Shown: positions 8,570-15,638 of the stretch, piece by piece
Numbering within the stretch: the stretch's first letter is position 1
Layout of the letters: each line of letters opens with the position of its first letter
Source: Campylobacteraceae bacterium
GTDB taxonomy: Bacteria; Campylobacterota; Campylobacteria; Campylobacterales; Sulfurovaceae
NCBI GenBank assembly: GCA_027034975.1
Contig: JALVWQ010000041.1
Location: forward strand, 1-35,650
Reading direction: 5' to 3'
DNA length: 35,650 bases
Translations under genes and position numbers: made by a program
The notes under the pieces: generated by a model
Database searches by the model: none
The model's input: only the letters and a program-made list of their open reading frames with translations
What the model was told of the DNA's origin: nothing

Positions 8570-8682
8570 ATGAGTAAGCTAACTAAATTTTTTAAGCACC
8601 CAATACAGTTTTTAGATTGCAGGTAAAGGGAAAAAGAAAGCTATAGAAAAGAAGGTTGTTGCTGCTGATAAAAAGAGATAGA
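8570..8682 (+). pseudogene. 5' remnant of the Lys/Ala-rich glycerophosphotransferase gene
   Basis: Begins ATGAGTAAGCTAACTAAA, like the intact gene at 11405, and follows it through the KHPIQF motif and the start of the Lys/Ala region. It has a frameshift near 8612, lacks the 21-base repeat array found in the intact copy and ends with TAG at about 8679. At that point sequence switches to the duplicated kpsE 3' end. It marks the right endpoint of the duplicated unit. Confidence 0.87.
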
Positions 8683-9043
8683 AGAATGCTTCGTGAAACA
8701 ATTTCTCGAATTACTAGTAATATTAACAAGGTTTAAAGAGAATTTTCTGGTAAAAAGCACAAAAGAGAGTTAAATTCAGATGTGTTTGATTTCCAGATAT
8801 TGCAGGGTGATATGGAGTTTGCAAAAAGAGCTCTATAGAGAAACTTTAATTAACGAAGAGAAGACTAAAATAGAGGTTTCTCAAAAAGCAAATCATATTG
8901 CAGTGGTCTCTAAACCAACATTGGCAGATGATTTTACATATCCAAATAAGGTGTGGGATCTATTTACAGTTGCAATTGTTCTGCTTTTTATTTATAGTGT
9001 TTTGATGACGATTGTTACTATTATACAAAACCATAAGGATTAA
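8683..9043 (+). pseudogene. Duplicated 3' fragment of kpsE
   Basis: Matches codons ~247-365 of kpsE (4242-5339), starting at agaatgcttcgtga. An in-frame TAA replaces a Lys codon near 8733 and one extra A causes a frameshift near 8826. Over the last 87 residues 74 are identical to intact KpsE by hand count, including PNKVWDLFTV and the terminal QNHKD. The fragment lacks the N-terminal membrane anchor and cannot be a working export protein. It marks the left endpoint of the duplicated unit. Confidence 0.92.
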
Positions 9044-9091
9044 GGTGGCTGATTATGCTATTATAGATACAAAAAACTTAAGAGGTTTTTT

Positions 9092-10036
9092 ATGATGAAT
9101 GAATCTAAAATATCGAATTATGCAAAAATCGCAAAAGATTTAGAAGTAGAAGATCCTGTAACCATATATGGTAGTGCAGTAATTAAGAATGAGTGCAGCA
9201 TAAAAAGTTTTAGTTTTATTAATTCTGGGACAACACTTTTTAGAGGAACAAAGGTAGGAAGATACTGTTCGATCGGTAAAAACTGCGAAATAGGTACAGT
9301 TGATCACCCAATAGATTGGCTAAGTACTTCTCCTTTTTCATATAATATGAAAGTACATTTTCCTAAATATGAAAATGTAGTTAATCAAAAAAAGCTCGAT
9401 CGGCCAAAAGAGACCTATATAGGTAATGATGTTTGGATTGGCTCTTTAGTAATTATTAAACGAGGAGTTACTATTGGTGATGGTGCAGTGGTTGCTGGCG
9501 GTGCAGTGGTTACTAAAGATGTACCACCATATGCGATTGTTGGTGGAATACCTGCAAAGATAATTAAATATCGTTTTGATAAAGAGACAATAAAACAACT
9601 ATTAAAGTTAAAGTGGTGGGAATTAGATATCAAGTTATTAAAAGATGTAGATTTTGATGATATTAAGAAAGCGGTAAAACAGATTAAACAGATAAAATTA
9701 GATTCCATAAAATCGGTTTTGGAACATATTGGTAATGCTAAAGATGAGTCTGGCAGTAGAAAGCCACCTATGAGTTTTGATGAACTTAGCGAAATTATTT
9801 CATTACAACTTATAGAAGCTGGCATAGATGAAGATTTGGCAAAAGAGATTCTAGAGGCAAATAAAAAGATGTGTTTAGAGTATAATTTAAATGATGAATA
9901 TGATCAAGTGATACTGTATCATAAAATATCTGCAATAGTTAATGTTATAGAGACAGATAGAAACTATAAAAAAAGTAAAAAAATCACTAACCAGTCGCAT
10001 AAGATTATTCAAAAAATCTTACAAACAAAGCTATAA
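9092..10036 (+). CDS. Hexapeptide-repeat (CatB-like) O-acetyltransferase with an extra C-terminal domain
   Basis: Likely acetyl-CoA-dependent sugar or polyol O-acetyltransferase decorating the capsule, cytoplasmic. Residues ~20-190 form a left-handed beta-helix: [23 protein letters not shown] (His72 probably catalytic, as in xenobiotic/CatB-type acetyltransferases), [40 protein letters not shown] and the terminal [13 protein letters not shown] signature. At 314 residues it is about 100 longer than typical members. The added C-terminal part (about 225-314; [19 protein letters not shown] onward) is helical, acidic and unknown to me. Two ATGs (9092, 9095) follow an AAGAGG site; either may be used. 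It is the intact partner of the pseudogene at 5510-6409. Confidence 0.87.
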   Translation: MMNESKISNYAKIAKDLEVEDPVTIYGSAVIKNECSIKSFSFINSGTTLFRGTKVGRYCSIGKNCEIGTVDHPIDWLSTSPFSYNMKVHFPKYENVVNQKKLDRPKETYIGNDVWIGSLVIIKRGVTIGDGAVVAGGAVVTKDVPPYAIVGGIPAKIIKYRFDKETIKQLLKLKWWELDIKLLKDVDFDDIKKAVKQIKQIKLDSIKSVLEHIGNAKDESGSRKPPMSFDELSEIISLQLIEAGIDEDLAKEILEANKKMCLEYNLNDEYDQVILYHKISAIVNVIETDRNYKKSKKITNQSHKIIQKILQTKL

Positions 10037-10066
10037 ACACGGTAAATTTTATTAGGAGGAAAATAT

Positions 10067-10633
10067 ATGAAACATTTTATATTTTTTACACTATTGACTA
10101 ATTTGTTATTTAGTTATAGTATTGAACACTTTTTAATGCCCAAAGATGGCTCAAGGGCTCAAGAATCGATGATAAAAGATATTTTAAGTGCTAATAAAGA
10201 AGTTGATGTAGCAATGTTTATGATTACAAATAAAAAATTAGTTAAAGCACTTAAAGAGAGAGCAAAAAAAGGGAATGTACATATAAATGTAATTGCAGAT
10301 AAAAGCTTTGATATAGACCATTTTAAAGAGTCTAGGGTTAAAAAATTATTAGATACAAAAAATATTTTTGTATATCACCTAAGAGGTAAAAAAAAGAAGA
10401 AGAAAAAATTTGGTATTTTGCACTCTAAGTTGGTAGTTATTGATGATAAAATTGTCTATTTAGGGTCGGCAAACTGGACAAAATCGGCTTTTAAATATAA
10501 CTATGAAATTCTTGTAAAAATTGTTGATGGTGTTACTGCAAAGTTATATAAATATTATTTTGAAGAGATGATGCAAAATGCATGTTATTTAAAAGGAAAA
10601 AGTAGTGAAGGTTATAGGGCACAGAGGAAATAA
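10067..10633 (+). CDS. Exported phospholipase D-like phosphodiesterase (single HKD motif)
   Basis: A 188-residue PLD-superfamily protein with an N-terminal signal-like segment (MKHFIFFTLLTNLLFS) pointing to the periplasm. It has one HKD motif, HSKLVVIDDKIVYLGSANW (His119, Lys121, Asp126, Gly133, Ser134, Asn136), so it should work as a dimer, as in the Nuc-type subfamily. A run of seven lysines (about 104-110) precedes the motif. A strong AGGAGG site (10054-10059) decides the ATG at 10067. Known relatives cleave phosphodiesters in nucleic acids or lipids. Next to a GDPD gene and glycerophosphotransferases, a role in trimming or turning over a phosphodiester-linked capsule polymer or its lipid anchor is possible, but is inference. 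The gene overlaps the next by 29 bases. Confidence 0.85.
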   Translation: MKHFIFFTLLTNLLFSYSIEHFLMPKDGSRAQESMIKDILSANKEVDVAMFMITNKKLVKALKERAKKGNVHINVIADKSFDIDHFKESRVKKLLDTKNIFVYHLRGKKKKKKKFGILHSKLVVIDDKIVYLGSANWTKSAFKYNYEILVKIVDGVTAKLYKYYFEEMMQNACYLKGKSSEGYRAQRK

Positions 10634-11345
10634 AGCCGAATTTACAGAAAATACACTAGAGGGGTTTGAATCTGTAATTGCAGATAATAAAATAGATGGG
10701 TTTGAGTTTGATATTATAGTAAGCAAAGAGAAGAAACTAGTTATTTCGCATGATTATTTTTTAAAAGATAAGAATGATAAAAAACACATGCTTTACAATT
10801 TAACTCATGATAAGATGCTATCTTTATCAAAAGATAATCCACATATAAAAGAAAAAATAGGTAATCCATACCCACTACTTGAAGATCTATTTGCATTAAT
10901 ATCATCAAAAAAATATACTAAGTTGGTGCTTCTAGAAATAAAATCTATACCGTCAAAAATAGATATGCCTTTATCAATTACAGAAACTATTGCAAAAATC
11001 CATTTGCTAATTGCACAATATAGCTTAGAAAAAGTTGTAAAAATCATCTCTTTTGATTATAGGATCATTAAAGAATCATATAAACAGAATAGAGAAATAG
11101 AAATAGGATTAATATTGCATCGTAATCTTATACCCCTAGATGAAATTGTAAAATCACTAAACCTTTCTTTGTTAATTGTGGAAAAGAATTGGATTACTCA
11201 AGAACAAATTAAAGAAATAAAAAGAGATAATATTGAGATTTTTACATGGACAGTAAACACTCAGAATGAATATGATAGATTGAAACAAATTGGTGTGAAT
11301 GGTATTATTACAGATAATCCAAAATATTTTTGCAATTTGACATAA
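10605..11345 (+). CDS. Glycerophosphodiester phosphodiesterase family protein
   Basis: A TIM-barrel GDPD-family enzyme, 246 residues, normally hydrolysing glycerophosphodiesters to glycerol-3-phosphate and an alcohol. Catalytic residues are visible: His6-Arg7 in IGHRG, Glu34 and Asp36 in FEFDI, His49 in SHDYF, plus EIKS near the middle and ITDNP at the end. No signal peptide, so it is cytoplasmic. The start is GTG 10605, inside the upstream PLD gene, chosen because GDPD domains begin a few residues before HRG. In this cluster it could supply glycerol-3-phosphate for CDP-glycerol synthesis from phospholipid head groups. Alternatively it may recycle capsule fragments. Both are inferences. Confidence 0.92.
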   Translation: MKVIGHRGNKAEFTENTLEGFESVIADNKIDGFEFDIIVSKEKKLVISHDYFLKDKNDKKHMLYNLTHDKMLSLSKDNPHIKEKIGNPYPLLEDLFALISSKKYTKLVLLEIKSIPSKIDMPLSITETIAKIHLLIAQYSLEKVVKIISFDYRIIKESYKQNREIEIGLILHRNLIPLDEIVKSLNLSLLIVEKNWITQEQIKEIKRDNIEIFTWTVNTQNEYDRLKQIGVNGIITDNPKYFCNLT

Positions 11346-11404
11346 AAAATATAGTTGCAAAGATTTCTTTGTTACTATTTTAAAGAGAAAATGAAAGGGT
11401 ATGA

Positions 11405-12910
11405 ATGAGTAAGCTAACTAAACTTTTTAAGCACCCAATACAGTTTTTTTTAGATGCCGGCAAAGGGAAAAAGAAAGCTGCTGAAAAGAAAGCTATAGAA
11501 AAGAAAATTGCTGCTGCTGAGAAAAAAGCTGTTGCTGCTGAGAAAAAAGCTGCTGCTGCTGAGAAAAAAGCTGTTGCTGCTGAGAAAAAAGCTGCTGCTG
11601 CTGAGAAAAAAGCTGCAGAAAAGAAAGCTGCTGCTGATAAAAAAGAGACAGAAACGAAAGGAACTAAAACAATGTTAGCATCAATTATTAAGAGCATAAT
11701 TCCAGTTTCAAATGTGAATCTATCGCATATAGAAATAGTATTATACTTTGATGGAAAGATGGGAAATATATACCAAGTACAACAGTGGATAGGAACTCTT
11801 AATGAGCTTCACAAGAAAAAACCAATTTTGATTATTACAAGGGTAAAAGAAGTGTATGATTGGTTATCTGCACATACAGATTTTATAGTTGTTTATTGCC
11901 GTACTATCAATGATGTAATAGAGTTAAATGAAGAGAATAATTTCAAATGTATACTCTATGTAAATAACGGTGCAAAGAATTTTCAATCGTTAATCAATGG
12001 AAGGGCATTACATGTCCATATAAATCATGGAGAGAGTGATAAAACATCTACTATAACAAATCAATCAAAAGCGTATGATTATGTATTTATTGTTGGTGAT
12101 GCCGCATATGATAAGTACTACTTAAATCTTATTAAGAAAGATATGAGTAAATATATTAAAGTTGGTCGTCCTCAATTAGAACATATCGAAAGAATACCTC
12201 CGTTTGACTCTGGTTATGTAGAAATTCCTACTGTTGAAGAAAATTCATTAATGAGTCAAGAAAATGCGCAAAAAGTCCCTAGAAAAGTTATACTATACGC
12301 TCCAACGTGGGAAGGTACCCATGAGTCTATGAATTTTACCTCTTTAAATGATTTTGGAATGGCTATTGTACAGCAACTCTTGGCACATCCAGATTACTAT
12401 TTAGTTTATAAACCACATCCAAATACTGGATCGCGAGACTCTTTAACTAAAAAGATCAATGAGTCAATTATTAAGTTACTAGATAAGAACAGTAAAGGGA
12501 AAGCTATTTTAGGTGGGGATATTAACTCTTTATACGAACATATAGATTTAGCAATATTTGATAACTCTGCAGTTGCTATAGATTATTTACTAGCAGATAA
12601 ACCAATGCTAATGACAGATATGTTTTATAAAGTTAAAGATAGAGAGAGCAAACCAACAATTGTTAAAGCTGCAAGAATGATAACAGAGAGAGAAATGTAT
12701 GGTATTCCAATGATTGTTGCTGATGAATTAGAGAACGATAATCTGAAGGATGAACGAAATAAGGTTCGTAGATACTTTTTAGGAGACTTTAATTATGCAA
12801 AAAAGGAGAGTACTCATAAATTTATATCTACACTATTTGATATTTGCGATGAGAGGGATCACCTTGTAGATAATCTAAAAAAAATAAATGAAGATTACAC
12901 GATACTTTAA
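11405..12910 (+). CDS. CDP-glycerol glycerophosphotransferase-like protein with a Lys/Ala repeat region
   Basis: A 501-residue protein. Residues ~20-80 are a Lys/Ala/Glu heptad-like repeat (AAEKKAV/AAEKKAA units), predicted long charged helix or coiled coil. Residues ~95-490 resemble the TagB/TagF (Glyphos_transf) fold: ILYAPTWEGTHESMN, YKPHPNTGSR, and LAIFDNSAVAIDYLLADKPM with the conserved Asp/Ser-Asp-rich donor site, plus an acceptor-side HINHGES. The family transfers polyol phosphate from CDP-polyols, building teichoic-acid-like chains. The basic helix could tether the enzyme to the inner membrane or to a partner (inference). Start at ATG 11405 after AAAGGG; the ATG at 11401 runs into a stop at once. 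Its 5' end is duplicated at 8570-8682. Confidence 0.85.
   Translation: MSKLTKLFKHPIQFFLDAGKGKKKAAEKKAIEKKIAAAEKKAVAAEKKAAAAEKKAVAAEKKAAAAEKKAAEKKAAADKKETETKGTKTMLASIIKSIIPVSNVNLSHIEIVLYFDGKMGNIYQVQQWIGTLNELHKKKPILIITRVKEVYDWLSAHTDFIVVYCRTINDVIELNEENNFKCILYVNNGAKNFQSLINGRALHVHINHGESDKTSTITNQSKAYDYVFIVGDAAYDKYYLNLIKKDMSKYIKVGRPQLEHIERIPPFDSGYVEIPTVEENSLMSQENAQKVPRKVILYAPTWEGTHESMNFTSLNDFGMAIVQQLLAHPDYYLVYKPHPNTGSRDSLTKKINESIIKLLDKNSKGKAILGGDINSLYEHIDLAIFDNSAVAIDYLLADKPMLMTDMFYKVKDRESKPTIVKAARMITEREMYGIPMIVADELENDNLKDERNKVRRYFLGDFNYAKKESTHKFISTLFDICDERDHLVDNLKKINEDYTIL
11507..11611 (+). repeat. 21-bp coding minisatellite (five units)
   Basis: Five units of the pattern gct-g(c/t)t-gct-gct-gag-aaa-aaa, the first beginning att. 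Units 2-3 (11528-11569) and 4-5 (11570-11611) are identical 42-base pairs, indicating duplication of a dimer. The unit is a multiple of three, so copy changes keep the frame and change the length of the Lys/Ala helix. The decayed copy at 8641-8680 has no such array, so it expanded after the duplication or was lost there. Confidence 0.93.
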
Positions 12911-12941
12911 AATTTATATATGAAATGCGAGGTGTAACATA

Positions 12942-13410
12942 ATGAAAAAAAGAAAACTATTATCACCTACGGAACCTTCTTTGATATGTTTCATATTGGA
13001 CACTTAAAGCTTTTAAAGAGGCTCAAAAAGATGGGAGATGAGCTTATAGTTGCTGTTTCAATGGATAAATTTAATGAAGGCAAGGGAAAAAGGTTATGAT
13101 TTCTTATAGGCAAAGAGCCAAAATAGTGAAAAGTATAAAGTATGTTGATAAAGTTATCCCAGAAAAAAATTGGGAGCAAAAAGTTAAGGATGTAAAAAAA
13201 TATAAAGTTGATATTTTTGCCATAGGAGACGATTGGAAAGGTAAATTTGATTTTTTGCAAAAGTATTGCGAAGTTGTCTATTTACCAAGAATGAAAAATA
13301 TATCTACTACTAAGCTAAAAAAGTCTCTAACTAACTTTATATCAATTCCAAAAGAAGATATTATGAATGCTTTTAAAATATTGGAAGCTCTAAGAAAAGA
13401 TTTAGGATAA
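12942..13410 (+). pseudogene. tagD: Glycerol-3-phosphate cytidylyltransferase (TagD-type), frameshifted
   Basis: A TagD homologue that would make CDP-glycerol from CTP and glycerol-3-phosphate. Conserved parts are FHIGHLKLLKR (HxGH), PEKNWEQK, DIFAIGDDWKGKFDFL and LPRMKNISTTKL. It is closer to genuine TagD than the fused domain at 6527, because WEQK and GDDWKGKFDFL are kept. Two single-base losses break it. One lies in the A-run just after the ATG at 12942, so the start is out of frame with ITYGT. The other lies in an A5 run near 13091, where the frame ends in TGA. The active-site GTFD motif also has one extra Phe (GTFFDMF). The 3' part is open from ATG 13096. True decay or homopolymer sequencing errors are both possible. 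Confidence 0.8.
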
Positions 13411-13418
13411 GTTTTATC

Positions 13419-14597
13419 ATGCTAAGCAGATTTTTACGAAACAGAAAAAGAAAGAGTAAGTTTGTATCCTATTTAGATTCATTGTTTCCTAAGGATAAAA
13501 ATAAAATCTTACTTGTTGTTAAAGATAGAACATATTTCTCAGGAAACCTAAGGGTTGTATTGGAGTCTTTTTTAAATAATACTGATAAAAAACTGTATAT
13601 ATACAAAGATGGAGTATGTAATCAAAATATTATAAAAGAACTAGAGATACTGGGTGTTGTTGTGCTTTCAGGGTTTTCTATACGGGCAGTATGGCATATA
13701 GTGACCTCTGGTTTGGTAATTTTGTCACATAGTCCAAGGGATGCACATATTACAAAAAAAATAAGAAGCCGTAAAGTAGTAAATTTATGGCATGGTGCAG
13801 TGTTTAAAAAAATTGAGTTTTTAATGGATGGGATTGATCCAGAAAAATACAGTTTGATGCAAAATAATAGCACTCTTTATGATTTAATTGTTGCTAGTAG
13901 TAAAGAAGACAAAAAAAGAATTATGAAGGCTTTTGGTGTGTCTAGCAATAAAGTGTCCATCACAGGCCTACCTAGATATGAGATACTAAAAGATTCATAT
14001 ATAGCTAGTTTCTATTTGAAGCAACAAGAGAATGTAGTAAAGAAATTAAAAGGGAATAGGAAATTAGTTTTATATGCTCCTACCTTTAGAGAGTCTAGTG
14101 AATCACCACTAAAGCAGATTACGAAAGACGAGTGGATTAAGCTTAATCGTTTTGCAGAAATAAATGAGATTGTATTTGGAATTCGTCCACATCCATATGA
14201 TAAAGAATCTATAAACATAAAAGATAATTTTTATTTTTTTAGACATGATGATTTTCCTGAAACAAATCTATTGTTAAAAAATGTAGATATATTAATTGTA
14301 GACTACTCTAGCATATGGATAGATTATCTATTGTTGAATCGACCAATAATAGGGTTTGCTAAAGATTTTCAAAAATATATAAGTAATGAAAGAGCATTTA
14401 GTTATGATTTTAAATCTATTTTTCCATCAACATTTACTACAACTATTGAAGATTTGATGATGGAAATTAAAAAAATGCTTAAAGAGGATGTAGAAATAAA
14501 CTATGAACAGACTTTAAAAATATACCATGAGTATAATCTAAATGATAATTTCAGAGAAAAGATTTATACTGAAATAGTAAAACTAGATAAAAAGTGA
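13419..14597 (+). CDS. CDP-glycerol:glycerophosphate glycerophosphotransferase (TagB/TagF family)
   Basis: A 392-residue Glyphos_transf-family enzyme expected to transfer glycerol-phosphate (or another polyol phosphate) from its CDP form to a growing or priming acceptor at the inner membrane. Motifs are LWHGAVFKKIEF (catalytic-His WHG region), VASSKEDKKRIMKAFGV, ITGLPRYEIL, LYAPTFRES, IRPHPYDKES, and VDILIVDYSSIWIDYLLLN (donor site D-Y-S-S). All are classic TagB/TagF elements, better conserved than in the gene at 11405. It lacks the membrane and extra domains of long TagF polymerases, so primase or short polymerase is equally likely. The ATG lies 8 bases after the tagD stop, with an AGGATAAG site. 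This is the strongest evidence for a teichoic-acid-like capsule. Confidence 0.92.
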   Translation: MLSRFLRNRKRKSKFVSYLDSLFPKDKNKILLVVKDRTYFSGNLRVVLESFLNNTDKKLYIYKDGVCNQNIIKELEILGVVVLSGFSIRAVWHIVTSGLVILSHSPRDAHITKKIRSRKVVNLWHGAVFKKIEFLMDGIDPEKYSLMQNNSTLYDLIVASSKEDKKRIMKAFGVSSNKVSITGLPRYEILKDSYIASFYLKQQENVVKKLKGNRKLVLYAPTFRESSESPLKQITKDEWIKLNRFAEINEIVFGIRPHPYDKESINIKDNFYFFRHDDFPETNLLLKNVDILIVDYSSIWIDYLLLNRPIIGFAKDFQKYISNERAFSYDFKSIFPSTFTTTIEDLMMEIKKMLKEDVEINYEQTLKIYHEYNLNDNFREKIYTEIVKLDKK

Positions 14598-14610
14598 AGG
14601 TGTATAACAG

Positions 14611-15594
14611 TTGACCAAAGATAAAACTATAAAGAGGTATGCAACATCTCGGAAAATTATTAAAAATGTCAATAATTTTATAAATCTTGTATATTACTCT
14701 ACTTTCTCCCAAATATTTAAAAAAAAGGGCGTTTATTATGGTTGGGGTCGTAAAAGATCTGGTTTTAAAGCAATTGATTTAGCACTAAAATATGGAACAT
14801 CTTTTGTTTTGTTAGAAGATGGTTTTATTCGCTCTATTGGTCTTGGGATTGATGGTTCACCCTCGTTTTCTTTAGTGGAGGATAATATTGGCATCTATTA
14901 TGATGCTACAGCACCATCGAGACTTGAAGAAATTTTAAATAATTATGACTTTGATTCGGATGAAAAGCTGATGCAAGATACTAAAAAAGCAATAGAGTTG
15001 CTTTTGCGGTATAATATCTCTAAATATAATAACTCAAATAATGTGTCACCGGAGTATTTTGAAAAAGATGATGAGAAGAGGGTTCTTATTATTGCTCAAA
15101 CTGCTGGTGATGCATCTTTAGAGTATGGTATGCTAGATGATTACACAACAGAAGAGATGATAGAGGCTGCTATAAGCGAAAACCCAAATGCAAAAGTATA
15201 TATAAAGATACATCCTGATGTGCTTAGTGGTAAAAAAAAGTCAGATACTAATCTTGATTTTGTTAAAAAGAAATGTAATATTATTGAAGAAAATTTTAAT
15301 CCAATTTCACTTTTAAAATATTTCGATAAGGTTTATACAAAAACCTCACAAATGGGCTTTGAAGCACTGTTGGTTGGTTGTGAATGTGTCTGTTTTGGAA
15401 TGCCATTTTATGCTGGTTGGGGAGTGACTATTGACAAATCCAAGTGTAGCAGAAGAAAAAGAAAGCTTAGTATAGAAGAGATATTTGCTGGGGCTTATTT
15501 GCTTTATACTCGGTACCATAATCCTTACACAAATAAGCCTAGCGATATATTTGATACAATTGCTACGATAAAAAAGATGAGAAATCTATTATAA
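14611..15594 (+). CDS. kpsC: KpsC N-terminal module (beta-Kdo transferase) as a separate protein
   Basis: KpsC adds alternating beta-linked Kdo residues to the lyso-phosphatidylglycerol anchor on which group 2 capsules are built. It is normally one protein of about 675 residues with two related modules. This 327-residue gene holds only the first module: YYGWGRKRSGFKAI, LLEDGFIRSIGLGIDGSPSF, VEDNIGIYYDATAPSRLE, IKIHPDVLSGKKKSD and GMPFYAGWGVTIDKSKCSRR. The second module follows as its own gene after a 44-base gap. The start is TTG at 14611, the only in-frame start near the amino terminus, with AAGG 10 bases before. It lies 13 bases after the upstream stop. Confidence 0.92.
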   Translation: MTKDKTIKRYATSRKIIKNVNNFINLVYYSTFSQIFKKKGVYYGWGRKRSGFKAIDLALKYGTSFVLLEDGFIRSIGLGIDGSPSFSLVEDNIGIYYDATAPSRLEEILNNYDFDSDEKLMQDTKKAIELLLRYNISKYNNSNNVSPEYFEKDDEKRVLIIAQTAGDASLEYGMLDDYTTEEMIEAAISENPNAKVYIKIHPDVLSGKKKSDTNLDFVKKKCNIIEENFNPISLLKYFDKVYTKTSQMGFEALLVGCECVCFGMPFYAGWGVTIDKSKCSRRKRKLSIEEIFAGAYLLYTRYHNPYTNKPSDIFDTIATIKKMRNLL

Positions 15595-15638
15595 TTAGAA
15601 AGATTTGAGTAAGGAAAACTAAGAGCTTAGGAGAAGTT

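Larger units (their letters stand above)
4979..8682 (+). repeat. Tandem duplication, copy A (decayed)
   Basis: This interval carries, in order, the 3' third of kpsE, a broken acetyltransferase gene, an intact cytidylyltransferase-oxidoreductase fusion, a broken PLD-like gene, a GDPD remnant with an internal deletion and only the 5' end of a glycerophosphotransferase gene. All of these except the fusion recur in the same order and orientation at 8683-11660. The arrangement is what a direct duplication with endpoints inside kpsE and inside the glycerophosphotransferase gene would give. The junction is near 8680-8685, with short microhomology (agaa). Confidence 0.9.
8683..11660 (+). repeat. Tandem duplication, copy B (mostly intact)
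   Basis: Second copy of the unit: kpsE 3' fragment, acetyltransferase, PLD-like gene, GDPD gene and the 5' end of the glycerophosphotransferase gene, which here continues as the full gene. The cytidylyltransferase-oxidoreductase fusion is absent; only 30 bases separate acetyltransferase and PLD gene. Divergence between copies (85% protein identity in the kpsE tail) shows the duplication is not recent, or that one copy was imported from a related locus. Confidence 0.88.

Noticed and set aside
8780-9043. 87-residue open frame as a small membrane protein
   Set aside because: It is the tail of the duplicated kpsE fragment entered through an out-of-frame ATG; the first residues are not homologous to KpsE.
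9415-9825. 136-codon antisense reading frame
   Set aside because: Lies entirely opposite the acetyltransferase beta-helix, whose repetitive codons keep the other strand open.
11380-11697. Long antisense reading frame rich in Ala/Phe/Ser opposite the Lys/Ala repeat
   Set aside because: It is the mirror of the 21-base repeat on the other strand, with no start context or homology; the sense gene is a recognised family.
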